A stretch of 64,000 nt of DNA, taken from assembly GCA_002197995.1 (NCBI GenBank), contig NGZR01000006.1:806001-870000 (forward strand). The letters are read 5' to 3'. Position numbers and translations under genes: made by a program. The notes under the pieces are model-generated. The model did no database searches. It had not been told where the DNA came from and worked only from the letters and a program-made list of their open reading frames with translations. This document shows positions 46,594-57,057 of this stretch, piece after piece. Every line of letters begins with the position of its first letter. Within the stretch, counting starts at the first letter, position 1. This DNA is from Gaeumannomyces sp. JS-464 (taxonomy: Eukaryota > Ascomycota > Sordariomycetes > Magnaporthales > Magnaporthaceae).

Positions 46594-48488
46594 TCACTGC
46601 TTGGTATGTGTCTGGGAATTTACTTCGCTTGGAACTTGCACGCCTGCCTTCCGCAATTCGTCCAGCAGCGAATACCCGCCCTCTTGCTGGAATGTTTCCT
46701 CTACAGTCCTGCCCCGATTGTCTAGGATATCAAGACGGGCACCCCGTTCGATCAGAATACACGCAGCTTCCACGTAGGTTTCGACGCGGTGTGGGTACTG
46801 CACAATGAAATTTTCCCAACCATCCTCAGGTTTTCGAGCAAGGAGGTGCAGCGCCGACCTTCCGTGGCGGTCGACAGCGTCCATTTCACCGAGCCTCTGG
46901 CATGCTTCAGTTAGGAGGCGAATACAATCCATGAAGTCATCCTTGGTAGGATGTGGTTCAGAGATGTAGTATCTGGCGCCAATGCTGCTGATTTGTCTGA
47001 ACAAGGGGGTCTCGCCGAGGTGGTTACGTGCTCTGGGATCGACGCCGGCATCGAGGAGCAGTTTCATAGTTGCTGGTGATTCGAGGGTGTAATGTACTAA
47101 GACGTTGAGGAGCGCGTCAGTGGCTACCTATATAACAACCAGAACCAGTGATGAGAAAAGGCATGGCTTACGAGCGTTATTACCATCACAGTGGCAGTTA
47201 ATATCAGCCCCTGCCTCCAATAGCAACTTGATGACGTCGGGGCCAGAGATGCTACGGCAAGCCTCTAGCAGCGGGGAAACCTCGTCGGAGTATGAGGGGT
47301 TGGTATGGCAATTGACGTCTTCACCGGCATCGAGAAGCACTTTGATGGTTTCTGGACCTGCCATCTTTCTACAGGCAGCGACCAGAGTCGAGTCTCTCAA
47401 GGGGCCGGTGTGTGTGCCGACCCCGTGCTCTAGCAGCAGCCGTGCCAGGACTGCATTATCATTGAGGACCGCAACCCGAAATAGGGTGTTGATATCCGGT
47501 ACGTCGTTAAGAGCTCCTCCGGGACCCAGATCGCGTACGAGGTGTGAAATCAGGAAGCGGACCATTCTAGAACGCACTTCTGCGGTTTCTGGCCAGCGGC
47601 TGCATGAATCGCCTGCTGCCGTGAAAATCGCTATTAGATTATTGTCGATATCGCGATGGCCCTGCTCCTCAACCAGAAATTCCAGGGCTTCGGAGGATCG
47701 ATTGCTGCTGGCCGCTTGACGAAGGTTTAGGGAGCGATCGTTGGACAGCAAAGCACCGCGCCTCATCAGATGCTTCACAATCTTGGCCGAGCCAGTTCCC
47801 AGAGCATCATACATCTACATTGGGGGATTAGAACCGCGATTTATCCGGGGGTGGGATAGAAGCGTGACACGCATACCAGGCGATTCCCCTTGTACCACTC
47901 ATGGGACGGCTCATTGATATCCAGGCCGTGATCCAGCAGTATGTCAATTACCTCGATTGTCGCCTCGGGTTCGCGGCCGGGACCTATCGCTAAGAAAGTC
48001 GCAATGCCGTAGTCCTGCAGGCCATCAGTATACCAACGAGCATCGGCGTTGGCGCCAGAATCCAGCAGAAGCCGGACCATGGCGGGATTGCCGGATTGGA
48101 CCGCCAGATGGAATGGCGTGAACAGGTCACCCATGTAACCGACGGAAGCTTCCAAGTCAGCACCGAGAGCGATCAGGAGCGTGACCACGTCAAAATGACC
48201 GCCGCTTACGGCGGCATGCAGCGGTGTCCGGCCAACATCCCAGTCGTCGGGTTCGTGAAGCATGCTGATGTTGACTTGCTCGCGAGACTGCGCCAGGGTT
48301 TCCAGTGCCACTTTGAGTCGGTCGATATCGCCATCACGGGCGGCGTTGAACATCTCACGCAGGTGCTCGTCGTTGTCGTCCGCCGTCGGCCGATGGCGTT
48401 CGCGGCGGCGGATGTTGCGCAGCCAAGGTGGCGCGAACCGGTCAAAAATATCATCTTCCTCCTGATCTGTAGGAAGCGACTGGCTCAT
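46594..48488 (-). CDS. ankyrin-repeat protein
   Basis: Probable cytosolic protein-interaction scaffold; no catalytic domain was seen. Exons (minus): 48488-47877, 47814-47172 and 47123-46594, together 1785 nt and 594 residues, all joining in frame. The upstream codon giving MGI is not ATG, so I take the ATG at 48488 (MSQSLPTDQEEDDIF). Ankyrin repeats are clear: RTPLHAAVSGGHFDVVTLL, TPFHLAVQSGNPAMVRLLL, TLFRVAVLNDNAVLARLLL, TLVAACRKMAGPETIKVLL, PLLEACRSISGPDVIKLLL, ESPATMKLLLDAGVDPRAR and RSALHLLARKPEDGWENF. They fill nearly the whole protein. The third-exon junction (GCTC/GTAAGC to GTAG/CC) is the most plausible of two options. Such proteins are numerous in filamentous fungi and often lineage-specific. 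Confidence 0.85.
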
Positions 48489-48890
48489 GATTCCCAAAAG
48501 TGGCGCAGGGAGATGAAGCGCTAGGGTGAACTGCTCTGGGATCGCTGCTTCTGCTTGAGAGTATGGAGAAATATAATCGTCGCAGGTCCAAGATTGAAGT
48601 TGGTGGGATGGGTGCCAAACATTGGCGTGTTTGCCGTTGGTTCTTGATGGTTTGTTGGAGCTGCCCGCTGCGAGGAAATTTGATTGCCCAGTGGATCCGG
48701 ACCCACTCTGGATCCTCCTGCCGCGGTGAAGAGACTGGACCCCGGCGTGTCAGGCTACCGTCCAACCCGCGAGCCGAAAAACGACATGGATCAAATGAAA
48801 TGCTTGGGGGCTGTCGAAAACCACAAGATAACAGCCTATTCCACACTAACACTTTCTCCGACAGAAGAGCTTCCACATTAACCCACCCAC
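48489..48890. other. short intergenic region
   Basis: About 400 bp between two minus-strand genes: the ankyrin promoter and the 3' untranslated region of the next gene. Nothing else was seen. Confidence 0.45.
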
Positions 48891-50375
48891 TCATAAGCCG
48901 CCACCATCCTGAGAATACAAACTGGGAGTGTCCAACCGCGCCCTCCCAAGCACCGGGCTCTCCACCGCCTGCTGCCTCCTCCACGCCTCGCCGCGCCTGC
49001 TCCAGGGCCGCTCCGTGCTCTCCACCTGGACCACGTTGGCCCTGGTCTCCAGCTCCGCCGCCGGCGCCTGGCGCTGCTGCGCAGCGGCCCACCTGCCCGC
49101 AGGCGGGGACCGCCCAGGCCATTCACCACCCTGCTGTGGGGGCCATGGGACACCAGCGCCGCACTGCTGCTGCTGTTGCTGCTGTTGCTGCTGCGACTTC
49201 CAGCCCACCGTCGCGAGCTGAGGCGTCACCGGCGAGATGACATCCTCGAATGGATCCACGCTTTCCGCCGCGGGGACCGAGGCGTAGGACCCGCCGCCGT
49301 CGGCCGCGCGCGCGCGTAGGGTCCTGGGCGCCCTGGCTACCGCCGACAGGGGGCTGCCGGCGGGGGAGCGCACAGCGACGCCGCCCGTGCGAAGAGGCGC
49401 AACGGCGGAGAGGACGGGCATCCGCGTCAGGGGTGGGCCCCGAGACGACGCAGCGACCGGGCTTGCAGCGGGAGCAGCCGCCGAGTGGCACGAACAGTCC
49501 GAAGCGATGTCGGTCGTCGCGTTGGAAGAAATGGTCCGGGTCGAACCGGCTTTGGAGCCGCGGACGGCGGGTCCTGGTAGTAGTGGTGGTGGCTGCTCAT
49601 GGCTTCTTGCTCCCGTCGCCGCCGCTGCCGGCGGCGCCGCCTGCACGAAAGGAAGACGAGGAATGCTGCCAGGAGCAGCAGAGGCACTGCCGCGACACCG
49701 ATTCCTATGCCGACTTTCTCCCCGGTGCTCAGGCCCGCCCCCGCCGCTGGGGCTGGCATTGGGGTATTTCTGGTGGTGGGCAGGCGCGAGGCGTCGGCCG
49801 TCGGGCTCGGTGCGGGATCGGTCTTTCACGGGACTTCCAGTCAGTGACAACAGTTTTTTTGCGGCATCCCGAAGCGACCAAGAGACCACAAGACTTACCA
49901 AGAGTGTTGGCGGTAAGATTGTCGCCTTCTTCTTAAAGTCCAGCGCTCGGGAATAATCCAGCTTGCCTCCGGAGTCCTTGATCCGAAACAGGAACACTCC
50001 TGTGGGCGTGCTTTTCGGCGGCGTCCAGGTGACAGAGGTGCGAGGGTCGTTGACTGCAGGTTTCCAAGAGTTAGACCAGGCCTCGTGTTGCCTATTCTCG
50101 AATAGGCTTCTCCAACGCCACGATAGACAGGATTCATTCTTACCTGTGACGTTTTCCACTGCTTCAATGCTCTTTTCGGCGACAGATACGAGATCTACCG
50201 TTACGGGGCCTTCGTTTCCAGTCCAGCTCAGCTTAAAGGGGACTCCAGGGGCGATGTCGTAGTGGGCGTTGGTGAACGCCGGTCCCGCGCGGCACGAAGG
50301 CAACAATAGGCAAAGGAAAGCGATGGTTATGGCTGTCGACGAACAGGAGGGCAGGAAGTTCCAGGAGTTATACAT
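48891..50375 (-). CDS. type I membrane protein with Knh1/Kre9-like extracellular domain and polyGln tail (one apparent frame shift)
   Basis: Probably a cell-surface protein; the N-terminal beta-sandwich resembles the Kre9/Knh1-like domain of fungal Ser/Thr-rich surface proteins. Exons (minus): 50375-50144, 50053-49899 and 49822-48891. The signal peptide is ~residues 1-31 (TAITIAFLCLLLPSCRAG). The domain reads FTNAHYDIAPGVPFKLSW, GPVTVDLVSVAE, VTWTPPKSTPTGVFLFRIKD and DYSRALDF. A Pro/Ala stalk precedes a transmembrane helix (IGIGVAAVPLLLLAAFLVFL, ~167-188) and an RRRRRQRRRR stop-transfer. The long cytosolic part is disordered, with a Q10 run, and ends DTPSLYSQDGGGL. The frame changes once near 49,560, between the transmembrane part and the tail. 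The third acceptor (GAAAG/ACC) is inferred from frame. Confidence 0.7.
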   Translation of the reverse strand: MYNSWNFLPSCSSTAITIAFLCLLLPSCRAGPAFTNAHYDIAPGVPFKLSWTGNEGPVTVDLVSVAEKSIEAVENVTGKNESCLSWRWRSLFENRQHEAWSNSWKPAVNDPRTSVTWTPPKSTPTGVFLFRIKDSGGKLDYSRALDFKKKATILPPTLLVSLVVSWSLRDAAKKLLSLTGSPVKDRSRTEPDGRRLAPAHHQKYPNASPSGGGGPEHRGESRHRNRCRGSASAAPGSIPRLPFVQAAPPAAAATGARSHEQPPPLLPGPAVRGSKAGSTRTISSNATTDIASDCSCHSAAAPAASPVAASSRGPPLTRMPVLSAVAPLRTGGVAVRSPAGSPLSAVARAPRTLRARAADGGGSYASVPAAESVDPFEDVISPVTPQLATVGWKSQQQQQQQQQQCGAGVPWPPQQGGEWPGRSPPAGRWAAAQQRQAPAAELETRANVVQVESTERPWSRRGEAWRRQQAVESPVLGRARLDTPSLYSQDGGGL

Positions 50376-51333
50376 GGTAGATGCCGGAAGAATGTAGGTA
50401 AAATAAATAGACAAACGATGCGATGTCTCCTCAGCAAACTGCAGGACTTAGCAGCGTCTAGTCAACTCCATTGCAGATAGACATCCAGCTCTGTGTTCGA
50501 GCGACGAGCACCAAATTTGGGAGCCCCGAGAACAGATTACATCTCCCAAGAGGACCAAGTCGAGTGTCGATCAACCGGCTCTGTAGGACTGGAAGCCCGG
50601 CCAGATTTTATCCCTTTTTTCGAGCAAGGAAAAGATAAACACGAATGGTTCACACCCAGCCGAGCAAACAGCGTGGCGTAAGGACTCCTGACGGATCTCG
50701 GTAAATCCATCTGGGGGTCCAACACGAGGCGGCAAGGCGGTTGGGGGCTGGTTGCCTTGGGCTTGAATTTTCGTCCGCGGGGCGGGCCGGCCTACACACT
50801 CGCTACCTATCTACATGAGGTACCCAGGCACCACCAAACCTCGCGATTGCCTGCATTGCGCAGCCCTGCGCAACGGCTTGGAGCGAGTCTGGGTACACGG
50901 GGCCAATTGGGGGCTTCGAGGCGTCGTCGTCACCCCCATGGCTTCTAATCAATCTGCTGCCGTCTTTGCCACGGTGCAACCACACGCGAGCAGGCTTTTA
51001 TGGCGAGCGCGCGGCATGGGCAGGTCTAGATGTGTGGCAGGATTGGGGCGGAGCTGGCTGCCATGCAACGTCGGAGCAAAACACAACGGTTGGGGTAATG
51101 GATCAGGAAGTTCGACTTCTGTGCGACATCTGGTCTTGCAACAATGGAATCCCACCACACAGCATACGACTTCCGAGATTAGGAAAGCGAAAGCCGAGCC
51201 GTTTTGTGTTGGACAAATCTCGCCTTCTGGCATTTGCTAAATGGTTCCATGCCAAAACGAGAGGACAAGTGCGAAAACTGAGCAGGATCCTTGACCTTGA
51301 TCTCCAACGAAATTATATACAGACATCGTCACC

Positions 51334-51334
<1 letters not shown>

Positions 51335-51375
<41 letters not shown>
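51335..51375 (+). repeat. A41 homopolymer
   Basis: Forty-one consecutive A residues, much longer than any other homopolymer in the window. No convincing target-site duplication was seen by eye in the flanks. Confidence 0.9.
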
Positions 51376-51377
<2 letters not shown>

Positions 51378-54300
51378 CGAGACTAGACGTGTAAATAGAT
51401 GACTATATGCCACCCGCTACATATCCGCCTGACCAGCTCTATCTAGGAATTATTCTATTGGCATTCACCGAGGAGCTAATAGTTTTGTAGGTCCAGCTTT
51501 GCACGTCGCGTCATCCATGAGTAGTAGGAGAAGCGGTCGAGACTGCAGGATCCTGGAGTTTGATGGCCATCTGAGGGCAGAGTGAGTTGGCGCCGGGCTG
51601 CCATGGAGAGGGAATGGTGAGTCGGAGCCAGAAGGAATGCGAATTCGAAGGGAGTTGGATACCAAAGACTTTCCCAATCTCGTCCGCGGGCCTTCGTAAC
51701 GGTCACAAGGAGAGCCCCGTGGACCGGGAAGAAGACGAGCCTGAAGCCCCGGCCGCAGCCAGGGGAACAGAACACGTCTTCCAGCCACCCCAGAGGGCTC
51801 CCCCGGACGGTTCCGGTAGGCGTCGAGTGCGCTTGAGAGAGAGGTCAGCCGTCCTTGGTCATCCGGATACAGCCAGACACGAAAGCATCACCTCGGTCGG
51901 CGAGTGCAGTACGATTGGCCGGGGATACCGATAGGCGTTAGCGCGTGAGGAGGAGGTACCACGAGCGCCCCCATGGGAAGCCCACGAGATGCCGCGAATA
52001 CCAACCCTCACGCGAGGATCGCGGCGTGCAAAGGTAGGGTCTATCGCATTCACGGCGGCCATCGGGGAGTCGCCTCGCCGATGGTCCAACCGCTACTGAA
52101 GAGACCACAGGAAACTCGGCGTTGATTGCTCCGGGGTTGGCTGCCTTCGCAATCGGCCGAGGGTGAGCAGGTTAGAGAGAGGATAGAGGAGAAAGGAAGG
52201 AAGCGTGCGAAGAGATGCAATTGTGGGTGTGCATTCTTCGCGGTTGCGTGGTTGTGGTTGAGTGGTGATGGTTTGATCAGGTTCAGGTTTGGAGGTCGGA
52301 GACGGAAGTTGAAGAGCTCCTCTTTAGAAAAATTCTGCGCTCAGTTCAAGCCGCCCCACCGCAACTGCCCAGCTACGTCATGCCTCCCTCTGTTTGGCTG
52401 CCGCGGACAGGCAACTGGTCGTGCCTTCCGTTTTGATCAGGCAGACAGTTGCTGCCCATGCAATGGGCACAGGCCGGGTGGCTGCCTTGGGTTCCAGGCA
52501 AAACGAGAGTGTTGACCCCGCTCCGAGACAGAAGAAACAGGAAGACGATGGAATTGGAAGTGAGAGCCAAGGGATGATCCGAGGTTGGTCCATAGGTGTG
52601 GCTATAATACCAGGCGGGGAGGTGACAATAGATATCTCGGAACGGACATTTGCGAAACAGACAGGCCGCAGAAAAATGGAGGAGAAATAGCTGAGGAAAT
52701 TTTAAGAATAAACAAAGAATATTAAGTAAATACCTACCTAGAGCATGGCAGTAGTTTAAGTGGCCAGATACCACCATGAGACGTGATATCACGACAAGCT
52801 GGTTGTTCGAACAATACAGGAACACACAGATACCCACCGGCATGAGCACGCCGTTTGCACTTGCTAATCAATGGATTGCCATTAATACTACAGCACACTT
52901 GGAGCTTTGTTAAAGCCGCAGTTTGAATAATAGTAAGTTAGAGCTGTGAGGGCTGTCCCGAGTATTTCATACCGAGAAAGACATCAAACCAGAAATTCGT
53001 TGGTGTCTTTAGGTTCGGAGTACTTAAATACAGATAGGGCCTCGGAAACATTCGCGAGACATTTCAAAGGTGACGGAACAGATTCAACATTACAGACCAG
53101 GCACTAATCACCCAAGACTAGAGGCTTACACGAAACCTCGAAGACACTAGCCTCCTTTCCATTTGCGCCCAACAACACTTGCGGCATAGTGGCTCAGCTC
53201 ATGGGATGAAGAAAATATTTTCGTTTTCGTTTTGGCAGACCTATGCTACATAGGTGTCGAGACCCTTCTCGTACCCAAGGGGTCTGGGTTTGGTTCATCC
53301 AAATCTTGATACGTACCGCTAGTTGCCTGGTATTTTTTTTTTAGTTTTTTTTGGATAGAACAACTGAAAGCCGGGCGGATAAAGCGTCCCTGGCAGCCGG
53401 CTAACAGATCTCCTTCCGCAATGTATGATGGGACGAGTTTTCCCCGAGTTCATGCTCTGGCGACATCCAAACAGCAGCCCCGGAGTATTGAAAGTCCAGG
53501 GGCCAGAGGGGAGCAGTTAGCTCCAGTCGGGACAACAAGCCAACAGACCCTGCATGACGCGGAGACCTTGACTTAGCTACAGGGCCAAGTCTAATTTGAC
53601 TTTAAAATGCACGAGTACTGATTATCAGAGAAAGGTCTGTGGGGTCTATGAGACAAGTCCAGATTCGCGCGTCATCTCAGGATTAGAAACACATGCAAAG
53701 AAGCCGATTGACAATGTTCTCTGGGGAACTGCGCTCGCGATTGGTTTCACAGTCTCGGGCCCTTGACCTTGGTTCGCGTCAATGCTGCCAGTCCGTGGCG
53801 TTGGAACTACCATCTCGGCTTCTAGGGTCGCTTGTTTGGCCTCTTTCCGAGTCTTTGGAGAAAGGAAAGTATTTCTGCTTCATCCCAACCTGGTCGCTGG
53901 TCTCCATACAACACTGGGTCTGCGAGGTATGCCCCTCCCGAGATCATCGGTCGTCCAGCAGAGGCTATTACCTCCTGTCGCCATGCCTCGATCGATCCTC
54001 AGCTCGATGTTGGAAACAAATAATCGGGGTGACACGCCAATAGGCGACGTCAGTCCCTCAGACGGAGGGAGACGTCAGCGATCATCCCGGAAGCGACTCA
54101 TGGACCTCTGGCTGGCTGCCAAACCCGTCGAGCCTGTCGCAAGGCGCGGCCGGAACAGACACATCCATGTCTGTGCTCTTGCAGCGAACGTACGGGCCAG
54201 AAACCGATCCAGCCAGCCTTTTCCTGATCGGGAGGAGACCTCAGCAATCCGCAAGCCTGCGTCAAAGGCTGCCGAAGCTTGTTTCCGTTGAGTGTGCAGA

Positions 54301-54577
54301 TCCCTTGAGGTGATACAAACACCCCTTCTGAGCACTGTCGGTGGGTTGGACCGGTCCTTTGTTCAGATGGAATGTGTGAGAATCGGAACACACTCGGGCG
54401 TCCATTCGCATCCCACGGGTCTCATCGGCTTCGCTACCGATTCCCCGCGTGTCGATAAACCACGAGGGCTTCACGCAGGGAAGGAGCGAGTCGTAAACGG
54501 CTGGACAACGGCGTCTCATGAGGGCATCTGCTTTTGCATATGTGCCCCGTGCTCTCTCGATCGTGGGGGTCGGTTGC

Positions 54578-54584
54578 TATAAAT
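54578..54584 (+). promoter_or_regulatory. TATA box of the HsbA-like gene
   Basis: TATAAAT, 187 bp upstream of the ATG at 54765, followed by a C/A-rich leader with CACAAGCACAACAACCCCCC, typical of strongly expressed fungal genes. Confidence 0.6.
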
Positions 54585-54764
54585 CGGCTCGATTGCCCGC
54601 GAAGAAAGCAAATGCTGAACTCTCCACCACGCACAAGCACAACAACCCCCCAAAGACCTCTCCCACTAGACTCACTCGGCAGATAAAAGCTTACTGATCG
54701 CCGTACATCCTCCGAAACATACCTTTGATCTTTAAACCGGATTCATACAGCCGACTTAGTCAAA

Positions 54765-55405
54765 ATGCAGATCAAGACTATCGTCCTCAACGCCCTTCTG
54801 GCCGGCGCTGGCCTCGCTCAGCTCCAGGTCGTGCAGTCCGCTATCCAGCAGGTCCAGGACTCTCTGACCAAGCTTGATACCGCGGTCAAGGTAGGCAGCA
54901 GAATCAAGCAGCAAAAGCGAGAGGCAAAAGCTGCTTGCGCAGAATACTGACAATCACAAACAACCACACAAAGGCCCTGAAAGACATCAACAGCGCCGCG
55001 ACGCTGCTGCAGGCGTCGACCGAGACGCAGCAGGTGATCGACAAGTCTACGACGGCGATCAGGGGCTCGCAGGCGCTGTCGCTGCAGGAGGCGCTGGGCC
55101 TTCAGCAGTTCCAGACGACCTTGACGGACGCGGTGCAGAAGACTACCGACGACCTGGCGGGCAAGAAATCGGTCCTGGACCAGATCGGCGCCACCCAGCA
55201 GGCGATACAGTCGCTCAAGGACCAGAAGAAGTCGGCGGGTGCCCTCGGCGAGGCCGTCGTGTCCAAGATCCCCGCCATCGGCCAGGGCATCGCCCAGCAG
55301 AGCATCGCCCAGATGACCACCATCATCGACGGCGCCATCACCAGACTCGGCGGGGACCCTAACCAGAAGCTGAGCCGCTCCGTCCGCATGCCCCTCGTTG
55401 TCTAA
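54765..55405 (+). CDS. HsbA / cell-wall galactomannoprotein-like surface protein
   Basis: Secreted protein of the hydrophobic-surface-binding protein A family, which binds hydrophobic surfaces and, in related Mp1-type proteins, lipids. Exons 54765-54890 and 54974-55405, 185 residues. A short signal peptide (IVLNALLAGAGLAQLQ) is followed by an all-helical domain rich in Gln, Thr and Ser: QSAIQQVQDSLTKLDTAVK, DINSAATLLQASTETQQV, QFQTTLTDAVQKTTDDL, VLDQIGATQQAIQSL and IAQQSIAQMTTIIDGAI. No Cys occurs in the mature part, as is usual for the family. There is no GPI signal, and the end is RMPLVV. Both exons join in frame and the gene looks intact. A TATA box and pyrimidine-rich leader suggest strong or inducible transcription. 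Confidence 0.85.
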
Positions 55406-56157
55406 GGATGGACAGAGGCCTGTTGATGGCACTGTATGTGGAGGAGGCTGTGCGTCGTGATGACGTGCTTGGTGCCCTCGCTCCCATATTTTCCCTTTGC
55501 TTAGGCCTGGTGCCACTTTTTATTCTATTCATTCTTCATGGTGCTGCCCTAGGGAGGGTTTCACCAGCTTCAAGGGATAGTACGCATGCTTAGTAGAAGT
55601 CTGGAAGGAGGTCGTCGAGAAGTTTCGGCCGGGGTGGCTTGCATATCCGTGTATTTAGCAAAAATTGCCCTGTAATTATTACTTTGGCTCGAATCCACGG
55701 TTAATTTTCAACAGAGTGCCGTAATGGTGTCAATGGTGGTTTACCACCATGCGCAAATGCAGCCCAGAAGCGGGGTTTGCTGTTGGCGCAAATAAGGTCG
55801 AGAGGCGAGAGAGTGCGCAGTCCGTGAGGACCAGTCAGACACATGCCACGCTTGCGGGGGTGACGACTCGGGTCGTGTGCGTGCGATGACGCGGAGGGTC
55901 TAAGAGGTAAACGCAGCCAGCCCGGCACACGGAGAGGCATGCTGGAGAAAAGGTGCGAAAATTGTCGGTGTTGATAGCCAAATATTGTTCGAAGCGAAGG
56001 AGGAAGCATCGAGATGCTACCTAGTGCGTGACGTCACCAAGCCCTGGCGCCTGTCTACGCGTTTGCACGACTAATAGGTGAAAGGGCAAGAATGTAGGAG
56101 GAACATCAGGAGAGCAGCAAAAAGTCGACCCAAGTCACACACTCGGAAACTTCCAAA
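55406..56157. other. intergenic region, HsbA to dehydrogenase
   Basis: 750 bp: the 3' region of the HsbA gene and the promoter of the dehydrogenase. No gene or repeat is supported. Confidence 0.45.
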
Positions 56158-57057
56158 ATGCCTGGAGTCCTCATCGTCGGCGGCACTCGTGGCCTGGGTG
56201 AGTCTCTAGTCAAGCAGCATGTCCAAGCAGGCGAAACCGTCTATGCCACCACGCGCTCTGGTCGGACGCCCGAGGGCTTCCCCGAGGGAGTCCACTGGCT
56301 CCTCAACGTTGATCTCATGGGCCAGCAGGTCGGAACGTTATCGTGCGGCAGCTCCCTGGCGCAGCTCGGCCGCTGGGAACAGTGGTGAGTGCATATGTCC
56401 TCCCATTTCGACGTGCACACACCCTCACGCCTACTGCCTATAGATCATCTCGGCAGGCCACTTCACGACCGAGGACCTGGACGATAAAGGCCCCAAATGG
56501 GAACGAGGAGGTGCGCATGTACACGATTAGCGCCGTGGCACCGTTTTCGTGGTGCAGCGCCTCGCGCAGGCCGGCGGCGGCAGCTTCCTGGGCCGCGGGT
56601 CCAAGGTCGTGCTGGTCTCGTCCGAATCTGGGAGCATCACGTTGCGGCACGAGAGCGAGGGGGCGGCAACTACGCACACCACGCCAGCCCTCAACATGGT
56701 CGGCCGCCTGCTCAGCTTGGACCTGAAGGACAGGGAGGTCGTCGTCTCCATCGTGCACCCGGGCTTCATGCGCACCGAGATGACCAAGGGGGTTGGCTTC
56801 GATAAGTTCTGGGACGACGGCGGTGGTGCGTCACGCCTGGGCTCTGCTCTGGTCTTTCTCTCAACGTCTCCTCATCATGAAGCATCAATCTTCAGCCCTG
56901 GGGCGCACTACGGAGCTGGCTGAGCAATAAAGCTAACGACACCATCTCCATAGCCGTGCTGCCGGACGAGGCGGCAGCAAGTCTGATCAAGTGGACCGCC
57001 CAGCTGGACATGACCAAGTCGGGCGAGTATTGGGCGCCGAGGGGCCCTCGGACATAG
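56158..57057 (+). CDS. short-chain dehydrogenase/reductase, active-site region damaged
   Basis: NAD(P)-dependent oxidoreductase of the classical SDR type; substrate unknown. Exons 56158-56384, 56444-56825 and 56954-57057. The Rossmann start is VLIVGGTRGLGESLVKQ, then NVIVRQLPGAARPLGTV/IISAGHFTTEDLDD across intron 1, MYTISAVAP, VVLVSSESGSITL, and VHPGFMRTEMTKGVGFDKFW. The end is SLIKWTAQLDMTKSG. Frame changes occur near 56,333, 56,505 and 56,547. Around 56,665 one frame reads GGNYAHHAS, the usual position of the catalytic Tyr, but the following Lys-containing SK is absent in every frame and ALNMVGRLL resumes directly in another frame. That pattern suggests a missing stretch of roughly 8 bases. 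The gene may be a decaying copy or contain several base-call errors. Confidence 0.75.

Larger units (their letters stand above)
50376..54764. other. 4.4 kb intergenic region
   Basis: No supportable gene. It contains an A41 tract at 51335-51375. An AT-richer part from ~52,690 to ~53,700 has no long frame and no recognisable transposon ends. Frames at 53,693-54,291 (+) lack motifs. The right end carries the HsbA promoter. Confidence 0.45.

Noticed and set aside
48489..48497. start codon three codons upstream for the ankyrin protein
   Set aside because: The codon at 48497-48495 is TTG, not ATG. The first ATG is at 48488.
52690..53700. AT-richer segment considered as a RIP-mutated transposon
   Set aside because: I saw no terminal repeats, no transposase or reverse-transcriptase traces and no second copy in the window. 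Composition alone is not enough.
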